Positions 1-4,804 of a stretch of 7,409 bases of DNA are shown one piece after another; position 1 is the stretch's first letter; each line of letters opens with the position of its first letter. The position numbers and the translations under genes are program-made. Below the pieces are notes generated by a model. That model ran no database searches, was not told the DNA's origin, and saw only the letters and a program-made list of their open reading frames with translations. The stretch is from an uncultured Eubacteriales bacterium (lineage in GTDB: Bacteria > Bacillota > Clostridia > Oscillospirales > UBA644), in assembly GCA_934481505.1 (NCBI GenBank), contig CAKSPP010000062.1:1-7409 (forward strand), read 5' to 3'.

Positions 1-574
1 CGATAATAGCGACATCGGAAGTTCTGGAAGCGACTTCGGTAAGGGCGGTTGCCTGGTCTGCAACTTCGGTTACGTTAAAGCCTTTTTCTTTTGCGACAGC
101 GTTTCCTGCGGATCCGCTTTCGGCAGCGACTCTTGCGTCTTTGATAGCGTCTTCGGTAGCATATTTTTCAGCGTCTTCGGCTCTTACGATTGCTATCTGA
201 ACATTGTTGCAGTATGCGTTGGAAACATCCATTGCCGATTTAACTTCGTCGGAAAGGGTCATTCCGTTCCATACGCAGTCGATAGATTTGCCGGAAAGTT
301 CGGAAGCTTTCTGATCCCAGTCGATAACGACAAATTCAACATCAACGCCGATTTCTTTTGCAAAGGCTTTCGCCATGTCTGCGTCAAAACCTATCCATTC
401 GCTGTCTGCTTCGTTTGCTTTGTAGTCCATCGGAGCGTAATCGGTAATTCCGACGACGAGTTTTCCTTTTTCCTTGACATATTCAAGGTCGGTCTGTTCT
501 TTGGTCTGTCCGCAGCCTGCAAACAGCATAGCCGCCATAACAACGGAAAGTACAAGTGCAATAATCTTTTTCAT
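1..574 (-). CDS. Amino-acid ABC transporter substrate-binding lipoprotein (C-terminus beyond left edge)
   Basis: Extracytoplasmic receptor that captures a polar amino acid and passes it to an ABC importer; anchored to the outer face of the membrane by a lipid on Cys21. The visible 191 residues begin with a lipoprotein signal peptide (MKKIIALVLS..., hydrophobic to about residue 19) and lipobox LFAGC. The SBP_bac_3 fold follows: GKLVVGITDYAPMDY near the start of the mature protein, then WIGFDADMAKAFAKEIGV, DCVWNGMTLSDEVK and later VAAESGSAGNAVA. These are the strand-1 entry, lobe-1 and ligand-pocket signatures of family 3 binding proteins. The start is the ATG at 572-574, preceded by AAGGAG at normal distance. 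The family is usually about 260-280 residues, so roughly 70-80 are missing off the edge; permease and ATPase genes would be expected further left. Substrate (glutamine, cystine, other) cannot be told. Confidence 0.9.
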   Translation of the reverse strand, partial: MKKIIALVLSVVMAAMLFAGCGQTKEQTDLEYVKEKGKLVVGITDYAPMDYKANEADSEWIGFDADMAKAFAKEIGVDVEFVVIDWDQKASELSGKSIDCVWNGMTLSDEVKSAMDVSNAYCNNVQIAIVRAEDAEKYATEDAIKDARVAAESGSAGNAVAKEKGFNVTEVADQATALTEVASRTSDVAII

Positions 575-634
575 TTTTTTTCTTCTCCTTTTCAATATCC
601 GGCGGATTGCCGTTTGTTTCTTTGTTATGGTAGT

Positions 635-663
635 ATTTTATCACTTTACCACACTAAAGTCAA
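635..663 (-). promoter_or_regulatory. Sigma-A promoter of the ABC receptor gene
   Basis: On the minus strand TTGACT (658-663) is followed after exactly 17 bases by TAAAAT (635-640). That is five of six matches to each consensus box with ideal spacing, about 60 bases before the receptor's ATG. Confidence 0.75.
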
Positions 664-704
664 GGGCGAAAGTGTTACAAAATTGAAACAGAATTGTAAA
701 CTGC

Positions 705-732
705 ATAAAATTGAGAGAAAAGACTTTGTCAA
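705..732 (-). promoter_or_regulatory. Possible second upstream promoter of the ABC receptor gene
   Basis: A perfect minus-strand TTGACA (727-732) is followed after 16 bases by TTTTAT (705-710), which matches the -10 consensus at four of six positions. It sits about 70 bases upstream of the better promoter and shares the flanking repeat GTCAAGGGC. It could be a tandem promoter or a chance match. Confidence 0.3.
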
Positions 733-835
733 GGGCAGTTTTTTATAAAATTACGGAAAAACTCGGCTGAAAACAGGTAAGATTTGCACTTTTCCTATAT
801 ATAAAGGTAGATAATATGTAAAAATCTGTATTTTT

Positions 836-851
836 TGTTGTTTTTACAACA
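836..851. promoter_or_regulatory. Palindromic operator, CRP/FNR-type geometry, ahead of the cupin gene
   Basis: TGTTGT (836-841), TTTT, ACAACA (846-851) is a perfect 6+4+6 inverted repeat. It is nested in a wider pair, AATCTGT (823-829) / ACAGATT (849-855). Half-sites separated by four bases are the geometry of CRP/FNR-family dimers such as FNR itself. The centre (843.5) is about 41.5 bases before the expected transcript start near 885, the classic class II activator position, and there is no good -35 box for the -10 at 873-878. The regulator is not encoded in the window, so its family is inferred. Confidence 0.5.
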
Positions 852-872
852 GATTGTTTTGCTATATCGGTG

Positions 873-878
873 TATAAT
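873..878 (+). promoter_or_regulatory. -10 box of the cupin-rhodanese promoter
   Basis: Perfect TATAAT ending 32 bases before the cupin ATG. At the ideal -35 position (850-855) the sequence is CAGATT, a poor match, which suggests dependence on an activator bound at the adjacent palindrome. Confidence 0.6.
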
Positions 879-910
879 ACGGTTGTAAAGAAAAAACGGA
901 GGTTTTAATT

Positions 911-1240
911 ATGTACGGAATTAAAAATATCGATAAAGCAAAAGTCATCACATTAAAAGAAGAGGTTTCCTATCAGCCGGGACAGGTTGTAAGTAAAACT
1001 CTTGCACAGAATTCGGCCCTCTCGGTAACTTTGTTCGCTTTTGACAAAGGGGAAGAGATTTCAACCCATGAATCGGGCGGCGACGCATTTGTAACCTGTC
1101 TTGACGGTGTCGGCAAAATAACGATTGACAGCGTTGAATACGAACTTCACGAAGGCGAATCTATTGTAATGCCCGCAAGACATCCGCATGCGGTTTTCGG
1201 AAAAGAACAGTTCAAAATGCTGCTTGTGGTGGTTTTTTGA
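911..1240 (+). CDS. Small single-domain cupin protein
   Basis: A 109-residue cytoplasmic cupin (double-stranded beta-helix barrel), typical of the short COG1917-like stand-alone cupins of anaerobes. Cupin motif 1 corresponds to residues 51-68 (STHESGGDAFV...GVG). Only one His (His53) is present where metal-binding cupins carry HxH, with Glu54 and Asp58 nearby. Motif 2 is residues 82-94 (GESIVMPARHPHA), with Pro88, His91 and His93. Metal could be bound by His53 plus His91/His93, but the classic set is incomplete, so catalytic activity is not assured. GGAGG at 898-902 is 8 bases from the ATG. The stop is one base before the rhodanese ATG, so the two are almost certainly translated from one mRNA. 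The operator-like palindrome upstream suggests control by a CRP/FNR-family sensor. I infer a stress or small-molecule-sensing role from context only. Confidence 0.85.
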   Translation: MYGIKNIDKAKVITLKEEVSYQPGQVVSKTLAQNSALSVTLFAFDKGEEISTHESGGDAFVTCLDGVGKITIDSVEYELHEGESIVMPARHPHAVFGKEQFKMLLVVVF

Positions 1241-1241
1241 T

Positions 1242-1538
1242 ATGAAAAATATAAACGACGGCTTTTTGACGGTACAAAATACGGCAGGTTCGGTTCTTAT
1301 TGATGTGAGAACCGAAGATGAATTTGACAGCGGTCACATTCCCGGAAGCATAAATATCCCTCTTGACAGTCTTGAATCGGTATACGACGAAATCTCCGAC
1401 GAAGAAACTCCGATTTTCGTATATTGCAGAAGCGGTTCGAGAAGCGAGCAGGCAAAGTATATGCTTGCCGAAATGGGTTACGGCAATGTGACGAATATCG
1501 GCGGAATTCAGGACTGGACAGGCTCCGTCGAAAAATAA
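1242..1538 (+). CDS. Single-domain rhodanese (sulfurtransferase)
   Basis: A 98-residue cytoplasmic rhodanese-like domain that can carry sulfane sulfur as a persulfide on its active cysteine. The family landmarks are complete: LIDVRTEDEFDSGHIPGSINIP (residues 19-40, the CH2A/DVR...GHIPGA region) and the active loop CRSGSR (Cys62 to Arg67, pattern CxxGxxR). Near the C-terminus is GGIQDW (residues 87-92). The length is normal for GlpE/PspE-type single-domain members. I chose the ATG at 1242, one base after the cupin stop, because the domain begins there; the in-frame ATG at 1188 would add 18 non-homologous residues read from inside the cupin gene. No strong ribosome binding site precedes it, so translation is probably coupled to the cupin. 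Substrate and partner are unknown; the pairing with a cupin suggests handling of reactive sulfur or a related stress. Confidence 0.9.
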   Translation: MKNINDGFLTVQNTAGSVLIDVRTEDEFDSGHIPGSINIPLDSLESVYDEISDEETPIFVYCRSGSRSEQAKYMLAEMGYGNVTNIGGIQDWTGSVEK

Positions 1539-1552
1539 AAAATTATTGTAAT

Positions 1553-1587
1553 AAATCGGCAGGTCTATATATGATCTGCCGATTTTT
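1553..1587 (+). terminator. Intrinsic terminator after the cupin-rhodanese pair
   Basis: AAATCGGCAG (1553-1562) pairs perfectly with CTGCCGATTT (1576-1585). Three more pairs (one G-T) extend the stem inward to a TATATAT loop, giving a 13-bp stem that runs into TTTTT (1583-1587). It starts 14 bases after the rhodanese stop. Confidence 0.9.
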
Positions 1588-1662
1588 ATATAACCGTCCG
1601 TTATCTGACCTCTTTGCCGTGTATTATATAGGTACAAAAAACGAACGAAAGGATAAAAAATT

Positions 1663-2328
1663 ATGCAGAAATTTATTTTCGGAGCAAGATCCTACGAGCC
1701 GGCAAACACAAGACTTACAAACGGTTATACGCTTTTTGATTGGGCGGTAAGACAGAATTGCTTTCCTGCTTTCTGGGGCAGACCGATTTCGGGAGAACAC
1801 GCAATAAGCAACGAAGAGATAAAATTCCTTGCGGAACGAGATTGCGGAGTTCTTCTTATTTTTGACGACCTCACGCTTGTAGGCGTCGCGAAAAGCGACG
1901 GGACGGCGGACGCCGAAAGGGCTGTCGCTGCGGCAAAAAAACTCGGAGTATGTGACGACGGTAAAACCGCAATATTTGCCGAAATCAAGGATAATATGTA
2001 CGTAAATCACAACTGGATGCTTTCTTTTGCCTCAACTCTTAAAGCAAACGGGTTTATCGCGGGATTTATCGGAAATACCGATTCTTCGGAAAACTTCAAT
2101 TTTGACAGCGAGTTCAGTCATTTTATAGTTGCCGGAGGAAACGCCCTTTGTTTTGCCACCAGACCCGTAACGACCGAACATGTCTATAACTGGACGCCTT
2201 ATTCTCCGTCGGCTTTGCCTGTTGAAAAAATGGCGTTCTGGCAGAACGGAAAGAAAGAATTTAACGGACTTGAATATAATACGGTCTACACAAAAGACGA
2301 AACGCTCCTTGAGCATATTTTACGGTAA
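1663..2328 (+). CDS. DUF1906-like (glycoside-hydrolase-like TIM barrel) protein
   Basis: A 221-residue protein that resembles, by pattern, the Rv2525c/DUF1906 family, distant relatives of GH25 lysozymes. Visible similarities are FWGRPI (residues 38-42, like the family's FVGRYL strand) and a following ISNEEIKFLAERDCGVLLIFDD, like the 'LT..E...L...GL.V.PIY' segment. TADAERAVAAAKKLGV (residues 81-96) resembles the helix with DA..A...A..LG. IFAEIKDN (residues 104-111) fits the position of the acidic IYFAVD strand, and a C-terminal AFWQNG (191-196) recalls the WQY strand. There is no signal peptide or membrane segment, so it appears cytoplasmic unless exported by another route, which is unusual for a wall-active enzyme. 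GAAAGGA (1647-1653) is 9 bases from the ATG. It is flanked by terminators on both sides, so it is a single-gene unit. Function unknown; the family call is moderately sure, enzymatic activity is not. Confidence 0.6.
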   Translation: MQKFIFGARSYEPANTRLTNGYTLFDWAVRQNCFPAFWGRPISGEHAISNEEIKFLAERDCGVLLIFDDLTLVGVAKSDGTADAERAVAAAKKLGVCDDGKTAIFAEIKDNMYVNHNWMLSFASTLKANGFIAGFIGNTDSSENFNFDSEFSHFIVAGGNALCFATRPVTTEHVYNWTPYSPSALPVEKMAFWQNGKKEFNGLEYNTVYTKDETLLEHILR

Positions 2329-2344
2329 AATAATAAAATAGCCT

Positions 2345-2381
2345 ACACCGCCGAAAAGCAATCGGCGGTGTGTTTTTTTTT
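2345..2381 (+). terminator. Intrinsic terminator after the DUF1906-like gene
   Basis: ACACCGCCGA (2345-2354) and TCGGCGGTGT (2362-2371) form a perfect 10-bp stem with a 7-base loop, followed by a run of nine T (2373-2381). Confidence 0.95.
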
Positions 2382-2386
2382 GTCAG

Positions 2387-2403
2387 TTGTTGTATTTACA
2401 AAA
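2387..2403. promoter_or_regulatory. Second copy of the cupin operator core
   Basis: TTGTTGTATTTACAA (2387-2401) differs by one base from TTGTTGTTTTTACAA at 835-849. Here the palindrome is imperfect (TGTTGT-N4-ACAAAA). It lies about 80 bases upstream of the predicted start of the lipoprotein transcript, a distance at which class I CRP-like activators can act. The T-rich core makes chance similarity possible. Confidence 0.3.
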
Positions 2404-2439
2404 TAATTACACTTTCGATATATTTTTTATAAAAATATG

Positions 2440-2468
2440 TTGACAAATAAAGGGCAACTTGCTATAAT
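2440..2468 (+). promoter_or_regulatory. Perfect consensus sigma-A promoter of the lipoprotein gene
   Basis: TTGACA (2440-2445), a 17-base spacer, then TATAAT (2463-2468): full match in both boxes and spacing. The transcript would start near 2475, at the foot of a small inverted repeat GGGGT (2476-2480) / ACCCC (2497-2501), which could form a 5'-end hairpin or be a repressor site. Confidence 0.9.
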
Positions 2469-2531
2469 CCAATTAGGGGTACAGGAAATTTTATACACCC
2501 CGAAAAAAATCAACACTGGGAGGAAAATCAT

Positions 2532-3197
2532 ATGAAAAAAGTTGTATCATTAGCACTTTCTCTGTTGTTTATTCTTACCCTGTTTGCCGGTTGCGGCGAC
2601 AAAATCGTTCTGACAGAAGACAATGTAAAAGAATTATTCACGCCTACGCTTGAAGCAGAGCTTTACAGATACGGCTCGGCTTTTTACAGCGTAGAAAAAA
2701 ATGAAAAAGGACAACCGATAAGTTATTCGGATATTGACGGCACCGGAACTTTATATTATAAGATTAACGAAAAGATGACGGTTGAAAATTTGCTTGAAAA
2801 GGTAAGCAAATATGTCACACCCTATCCGATAATAAAGCAAGCGGTTGTTGAAATAAACGGTTCTTTATATGTAGATGATGAACCGAGAGGGTATGAGGGC
2901 ATTTATGACTTTAACAGCATAAAACTCGAAAAAACCGACGGTGATACCTATTATATTTCGGTTGACGAATATGCTTATCCCGATACAGATGCAGATCCTT
3001 CCGCAACTCCTGGAGTTCCGAATTTTGGGTCTAAAAATATTTTCACGGTCAAAGAAGTTGACGGTGTTCTCCAAATTCAGGATATGCAGCGTTTTTACGA
3101 CAATGTCTCTCCTGTAAACAACCTTGACGACGGCGAATTTATCGGGGCACTTGATAAATTCTACGGCGATGTTATCGCAAGAGACGGAGAATATTAA
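2532..3197 (+). CDS. Predicted lipoprotein of unknown function
   Basis: A 221-residue protein with a lipoprotein signal peptide: MKK start, hydrophobic stretch to residue 19, lipobox LFAGC with Cys21 as the lipidation site. It should sit on the outer face of the membrane. I do not recognise the roughly 200-residue mature domain. It is acidic and rich in Asp, Glu and Tyr, with likely beta structure. It contains a stretch around residues 140-160 rich in Asp, Pro and Thr (YAYPDTDADPSATPGVPNFG), probably a loop or linker, and ends soon after a hydrophobic EFIGALDKFYGDVI segment. GGGAGG (2518-2523) gives an excellent ribosome binding site 8 bases from the ATG. The gene stands alone behind a full-consensus promoter, so it is likely well expressed in growing cells. 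It is not a binding protein of the SBP_bac_3 type seen at the left edge. Confidence 0.8.
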   Translation: MKKVVSLALSLLFILTLFAGCGDKIVLTEDNVKELFTPTLEAELYRYGSAFYSVEKNEKGQPISYSDIDGTGTLYYKINEKMTVENLLEKVSKYVTPYPIIKQAVVEINGSLYVDDEPRGYEGIYDFNSIKLEKTDGDTYYISVDEYAYPDTDADPSATPGVPNFGSKNIFTVKEVDGVLQIQDMQRFYDNVSPVNNLDDGEFIGALDKFYGDVIARDGEY

Positions 3198-3226
3198 GTT
3201 TATTATTTTCTTTTTATAAAGAAAAC

Positions 3227-3253
3227 AGCGGCTCGGAAATTTTCCGAGCCGCT
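3227..3253 (-). terminator. Intrinsic terminator of rpsT, possibly shared with the lipoprotein gene
   Basis: AGCGGCTCGGAAA (3227-3239) pairs with TTTCCGAGCCGCT (3241-3253), a 13-base inverted repeat giving at least a 10-bp stem. Read on the minus strand the stem is followed by GTTTTCTTT, a reasonable U-tract for rpsT. Read on the plus strand the downstream bases (TCTGTGTTGTC) are a poor U-tract, so termination of the convergent lipoprotein mRNA here would be weaker. Confidence 0.75.
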
Positions 3254-3269
3254 TCTGTGTTGTCTTAAA

Positions 3270-3521
3270 TTATTTCGCGTTGAAAAGGGAAGCGAGAGCT
3301 GCCTTTTTGTGAGCTGCGGTGTTCTTATGAAGAAGTCCTTTTGCAACTGCTTTGTCAAGAACTTTGTAGCCGCGATTGAGAGCTTCTGCACTCTTGTTTT
3401 CTTCGATTTCTGCACGAACCTTTTTGAGTTCGGTGCGAAGCTGGGATTTAGCTATCTTATTTTTAAGAGTTTTTGTGTCTGTTACCTTAACACGTTTTTT
3501 TGCGGATTTGATATTGGGCAT
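3270..3521 (-). CDS. rpsT: 30S ribosomal protein S20
   Basis: Primary 16S rRNA-binding protein of the small ribosomal subunit. The 83-residue product has the family's features throughout: an N-terminal PNIKSAKKRV basic motif, a long Lys/Arg- and Ala-rich helical body (helices over about residues 18-45 and 45-65), and the conserved C-terminal segment GLLHKNTAAHKKAAL with its HKNTAA box. Length is normal (about 80-90). AAAGGAG (complement of 3530-3536) precedes the ATG by 8 bases. It has its own promoter upstream and a hairpin terminator directly after the stop, so it is monocistronic. In Bacillus rpsT lies next to and divergent from gpr-spoIIP; here the same orientation is kept but a PfoR-like gene lies between. 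Confidence 0.97.
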   Translation of the reverse strand: MPNIKSAKKRVKVTDTKTLKNKIAKSQLRTELKKVRAEIEENKSAEALNRGYKVLDKAVAKGLLHKNTAAHKKAALASLFNAK

Positions 3522-3558
3522 TTTATTTTCTCCTTTGATGTCTTTTTATTACTTTGGC

Positions 3559-3587
3559 ATTATAACAGATAATTTTTGCAAAAGCAA
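3559..3587 (-). promoter_or_regulatory. Sigma-A promoter of rpsT
   Basis: On the minus strand TTGCTT (3582-3587), a 17-base spacer and a perfect TATAAT (3559-3564), giving a leader of about 30 bases before the rpsT ATG. Confidence 0.75.
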
Positions 3588-3647
3588 TAGAAAACTTTCA
3601 AACTTTTTGTAAACTATTCGCTATAACAGGCTTGAATGCTGAAAAAA

Positions 3648-4673
3648 TCAGGCTTTATAGAGTTTCATGTCTCCGGGTTTTACCCATTTGAGTTTTCTCA
3701 TTATCGAGTCGAAAAGCAATGTTAAGAGAGCGGGAGCGATAAAGTGCATTACAACAATCGTTATAAGGGTATATGCTATTGAATATGTCTGCGACATCGC
3801 CGCATAGGCTCCGAACTGCCCGACAAAACCCGAAGTTCCCATGCCGGCACCTTCCGGGGTATTTGTCATGCCGAGAAGGGCTGTCGAAACGGGACCGAGC
3901 ACCATTGACGCAAGAGTCGGGGCTATCCAAATCTGCGGACGGCGAACGATATTCTGGAACTGTAACATTGAAGTTCCTACGCCTTGTGAAATAAGTCCGC
4001 CCCAGCCGTTATCTCTGAAAGAAGCGACCGCAAAGCCTACCATCTGACAGCAGCAGCCTACCGCGGCGGCTCCTGCGGCAATTCCGCTTAAACCTATTGA
4101 AATGCAGATCGCGGCTGAGGATATCGGAGCGGTAAGGGCAAGTCCGACGACAGCGGCAATCAGAATTCCCATCGGAATCGGGTTGAGTTCCGTCATACTG
4201 TTTATCATATTGCCGAGAGAAGTCATAAACGCCGAAATATACGGACCTGTAAGTATTCCTATAAGGCCGCCCGAAACGGTTGTGACAACGGGCGTTAAGA
4301 CGATATCGATTTTCGTTTTTTCTGAAACGAGACCTCCGAGCTCAACGCCGACAACTGCGGCAATATAAGCTCCGACAGGACCTCCTGCGATATATCCGAC
4401 GGCCCCCGAAATCGCGGAGGAAAAAGTGACCATGCCTTTTGCTTTCATTCCCCATGCGATAGCAACACCGATCGCTGCCCCGACGACTTGACCCGAAGTC
4501 GCGACATCGGAGATCTTAGTCAAAAAATCAAGTCCCGGAATTTTGGCTATCTGCGAAATTATAAGGCCGAGAATGAGTGACGAAAAAAGACCGAGAGCCA
4601 TCGCCCCGAGTGCATCGATAAAATATTTTTTGAGAAGCGTTTTTATAACGCCGGAAGATTTTCCCTTAGCCAT
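3648..4673 (-). CDS. PfoR/PTS EIIC-like polytopic membrane protein
   Basis: A 341-residue integral membrane protein of the COG3641 (PfoR, PTS_EIIC_2) family. The family is named for a Clostridium perfringens locus linked to perfringolysin regulation, and resembles the sugar-translocating IIC subunit of phosphotransferase systems. About eight to ten Gly/Ala/Ile-rich hydrophobic segments span the protein. Landmarks include YFIDALGAMALGLFSSLI near the N-terminus, a mid-protein LTAPISSAAICISIGLSG, the AVGCCCQMVGFA cysteine cluster, the loop SFRDNGWGGLISQGVGTSMLQ and a TNTPEGAGMGTSGFVGQ stretch. No IIA or IIB domain is attached or encoded nearby, so sugar phosphorylation is unlikely from this gene alone. 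The start is the ATG at 4671-4673, because GGAGG lies correctly before it; the ATG at 4686-4688 overlaps that ribosome binding site. I see no clear terminator or promoter. It sits between rpsT and gpr, which are neighbours in Bacillus. Confidence 0.85.
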   Translation of the reverse strand: MAKGKSSGVIKTLLKKYFIDALGAMALGLFSSLILGLIISQIAKIPGLDFLTKISDVATSGQVVGAAIGVAIAWGMKAKGMVTFSSAISGAVGYIAGGPVGAYIAAVVGVELGGLVSEKTKIDIVLTPVVTTVSGGLIGILTGPYISAFMTSLGNMINSMTELNPIPMGILIAAVVGLALTAPISSAAICISIGLSGIAAGAAAVGCCCQMVGFAVASFRDNGWGGLISQGVGTSMLQFQNIVRRPQIWIAPTLASMVLGPVSTALLGMTNTPEGAGMGTSGFVGQFGAYAAMSQTYSIAYTLITIVVMHFIAPALLTLLFDSIMRKLKWVKPGDMKLYKA

Positions 4674-4765
4674 AAAGTTTTCCTCCATATAAATTTTCTT
4701 TCAGTATAATATTTGTTTATTAACTTACGGTTGCTTTTATGAAACTTTTTTATTAAATGTATAAA

Positions 4766-4796
4766 TTCCGCCAAAGCCGCAAAAATAACGGCGGAG
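4766..4796 (+). promoter_or_regulatory. Hairpin that could mask the gpr ribosome binding site
   Basis: CCGCC (4768-4772) pairs with GGCGG (4790-4794), extended by a T-A and a T-G pair, giving a 7-bp helix with a 17-base loop. The right arm GGCGGAG is the only ribosome binding site of gpr, so folding would limit translation. It may also be a chance GC pairing. Confidence 0.35.
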
Positions 4797-4804
4797 TTGA
4801 TTTT

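Larger units (their letters stand above)
575..910. other. Divergent intergenic region between the ABC receptor and cupin genes
   Basis: I see no gene in these 336 bases. Nearest the receptor gene are its ribosome binding site and a good sigma-A promoter (635-663), with a possible second promoter (705-732). GTCAAGGGC is repeated directly at 659-667 and 728-736, covering both -35 boxes. An inverted pair TTACAA (675-680) / TTGTAA (694-699) lies between the two promoters. Nearest the cupin gene are an inverted repeat (836-851), a perfect -10 box (873-878) and GGAGG (898-902). The centre, about 740-830, is AT-rich with nothing I can name. Confidence 0.7.

Noticed and set aside
474..686. Plus-strand 70-residue frame opposite the ABC receptor N-terminus
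   Set aside because: It overlaps the conserved signal peptide region antisense and runs through the promoter; no ribosome binding site.
784..813. Promoter TTGCAC-18-TAGATA upstream of the cupin
   Set aside because: Weak match, further from the gene than the perfect TATAAT, and 18-base spacing; probably AT-rich chance.
1188..1241. Longer rhodanese start at the ATG at 1188
   Set aside because: The extra 18 residues overlap the cupin gene in another frame, do not resemble rhodanese N-termini and have no ribosome binding site; the ATG at 1242 fits better.
1599..1630. Promoter for the DUF1906-like gene around TATTAT (1622-1627)
   Set aside because: A promoter must exist after the terminator, but no -35 better than three matches is present at proper spacing, so no exact call is made.
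1212..2010. Long minus-strand open frames opposite the rhodanese and DUF1906-like genes
   Set aside because: They lie antisense to well-supported genes, have no ribosome binding sites and show no family resemblance.
3598..3647. Terminator after the PfoR-like gene
   Set aside because: No stable stem followed by a T-run on the minus strand; only short AGCCTG repeats. Read-through into rpsT is possible.
4674..4688. Start of the PfoR-like gene at 4688
   Set aside because: That ATG overlaps GGAGG, which is the ribosome binding site of the ATG at 4673.
4759..4788. Sigma-F-like promoter for gpr (GTATA, then GCAAAAATAA)
   Set aside because: The -10 fit is poor and the transcript would start inside the ribosome binding site. 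I could not identify another forespore promoter in 4689-4804.
4757..4804. Start of gpr at 4757
   Set aside because: No ribosome binding site precedes it and the 16 extra residues do not look like GPR; kept only as an alternative because the chosen propeptide is short.
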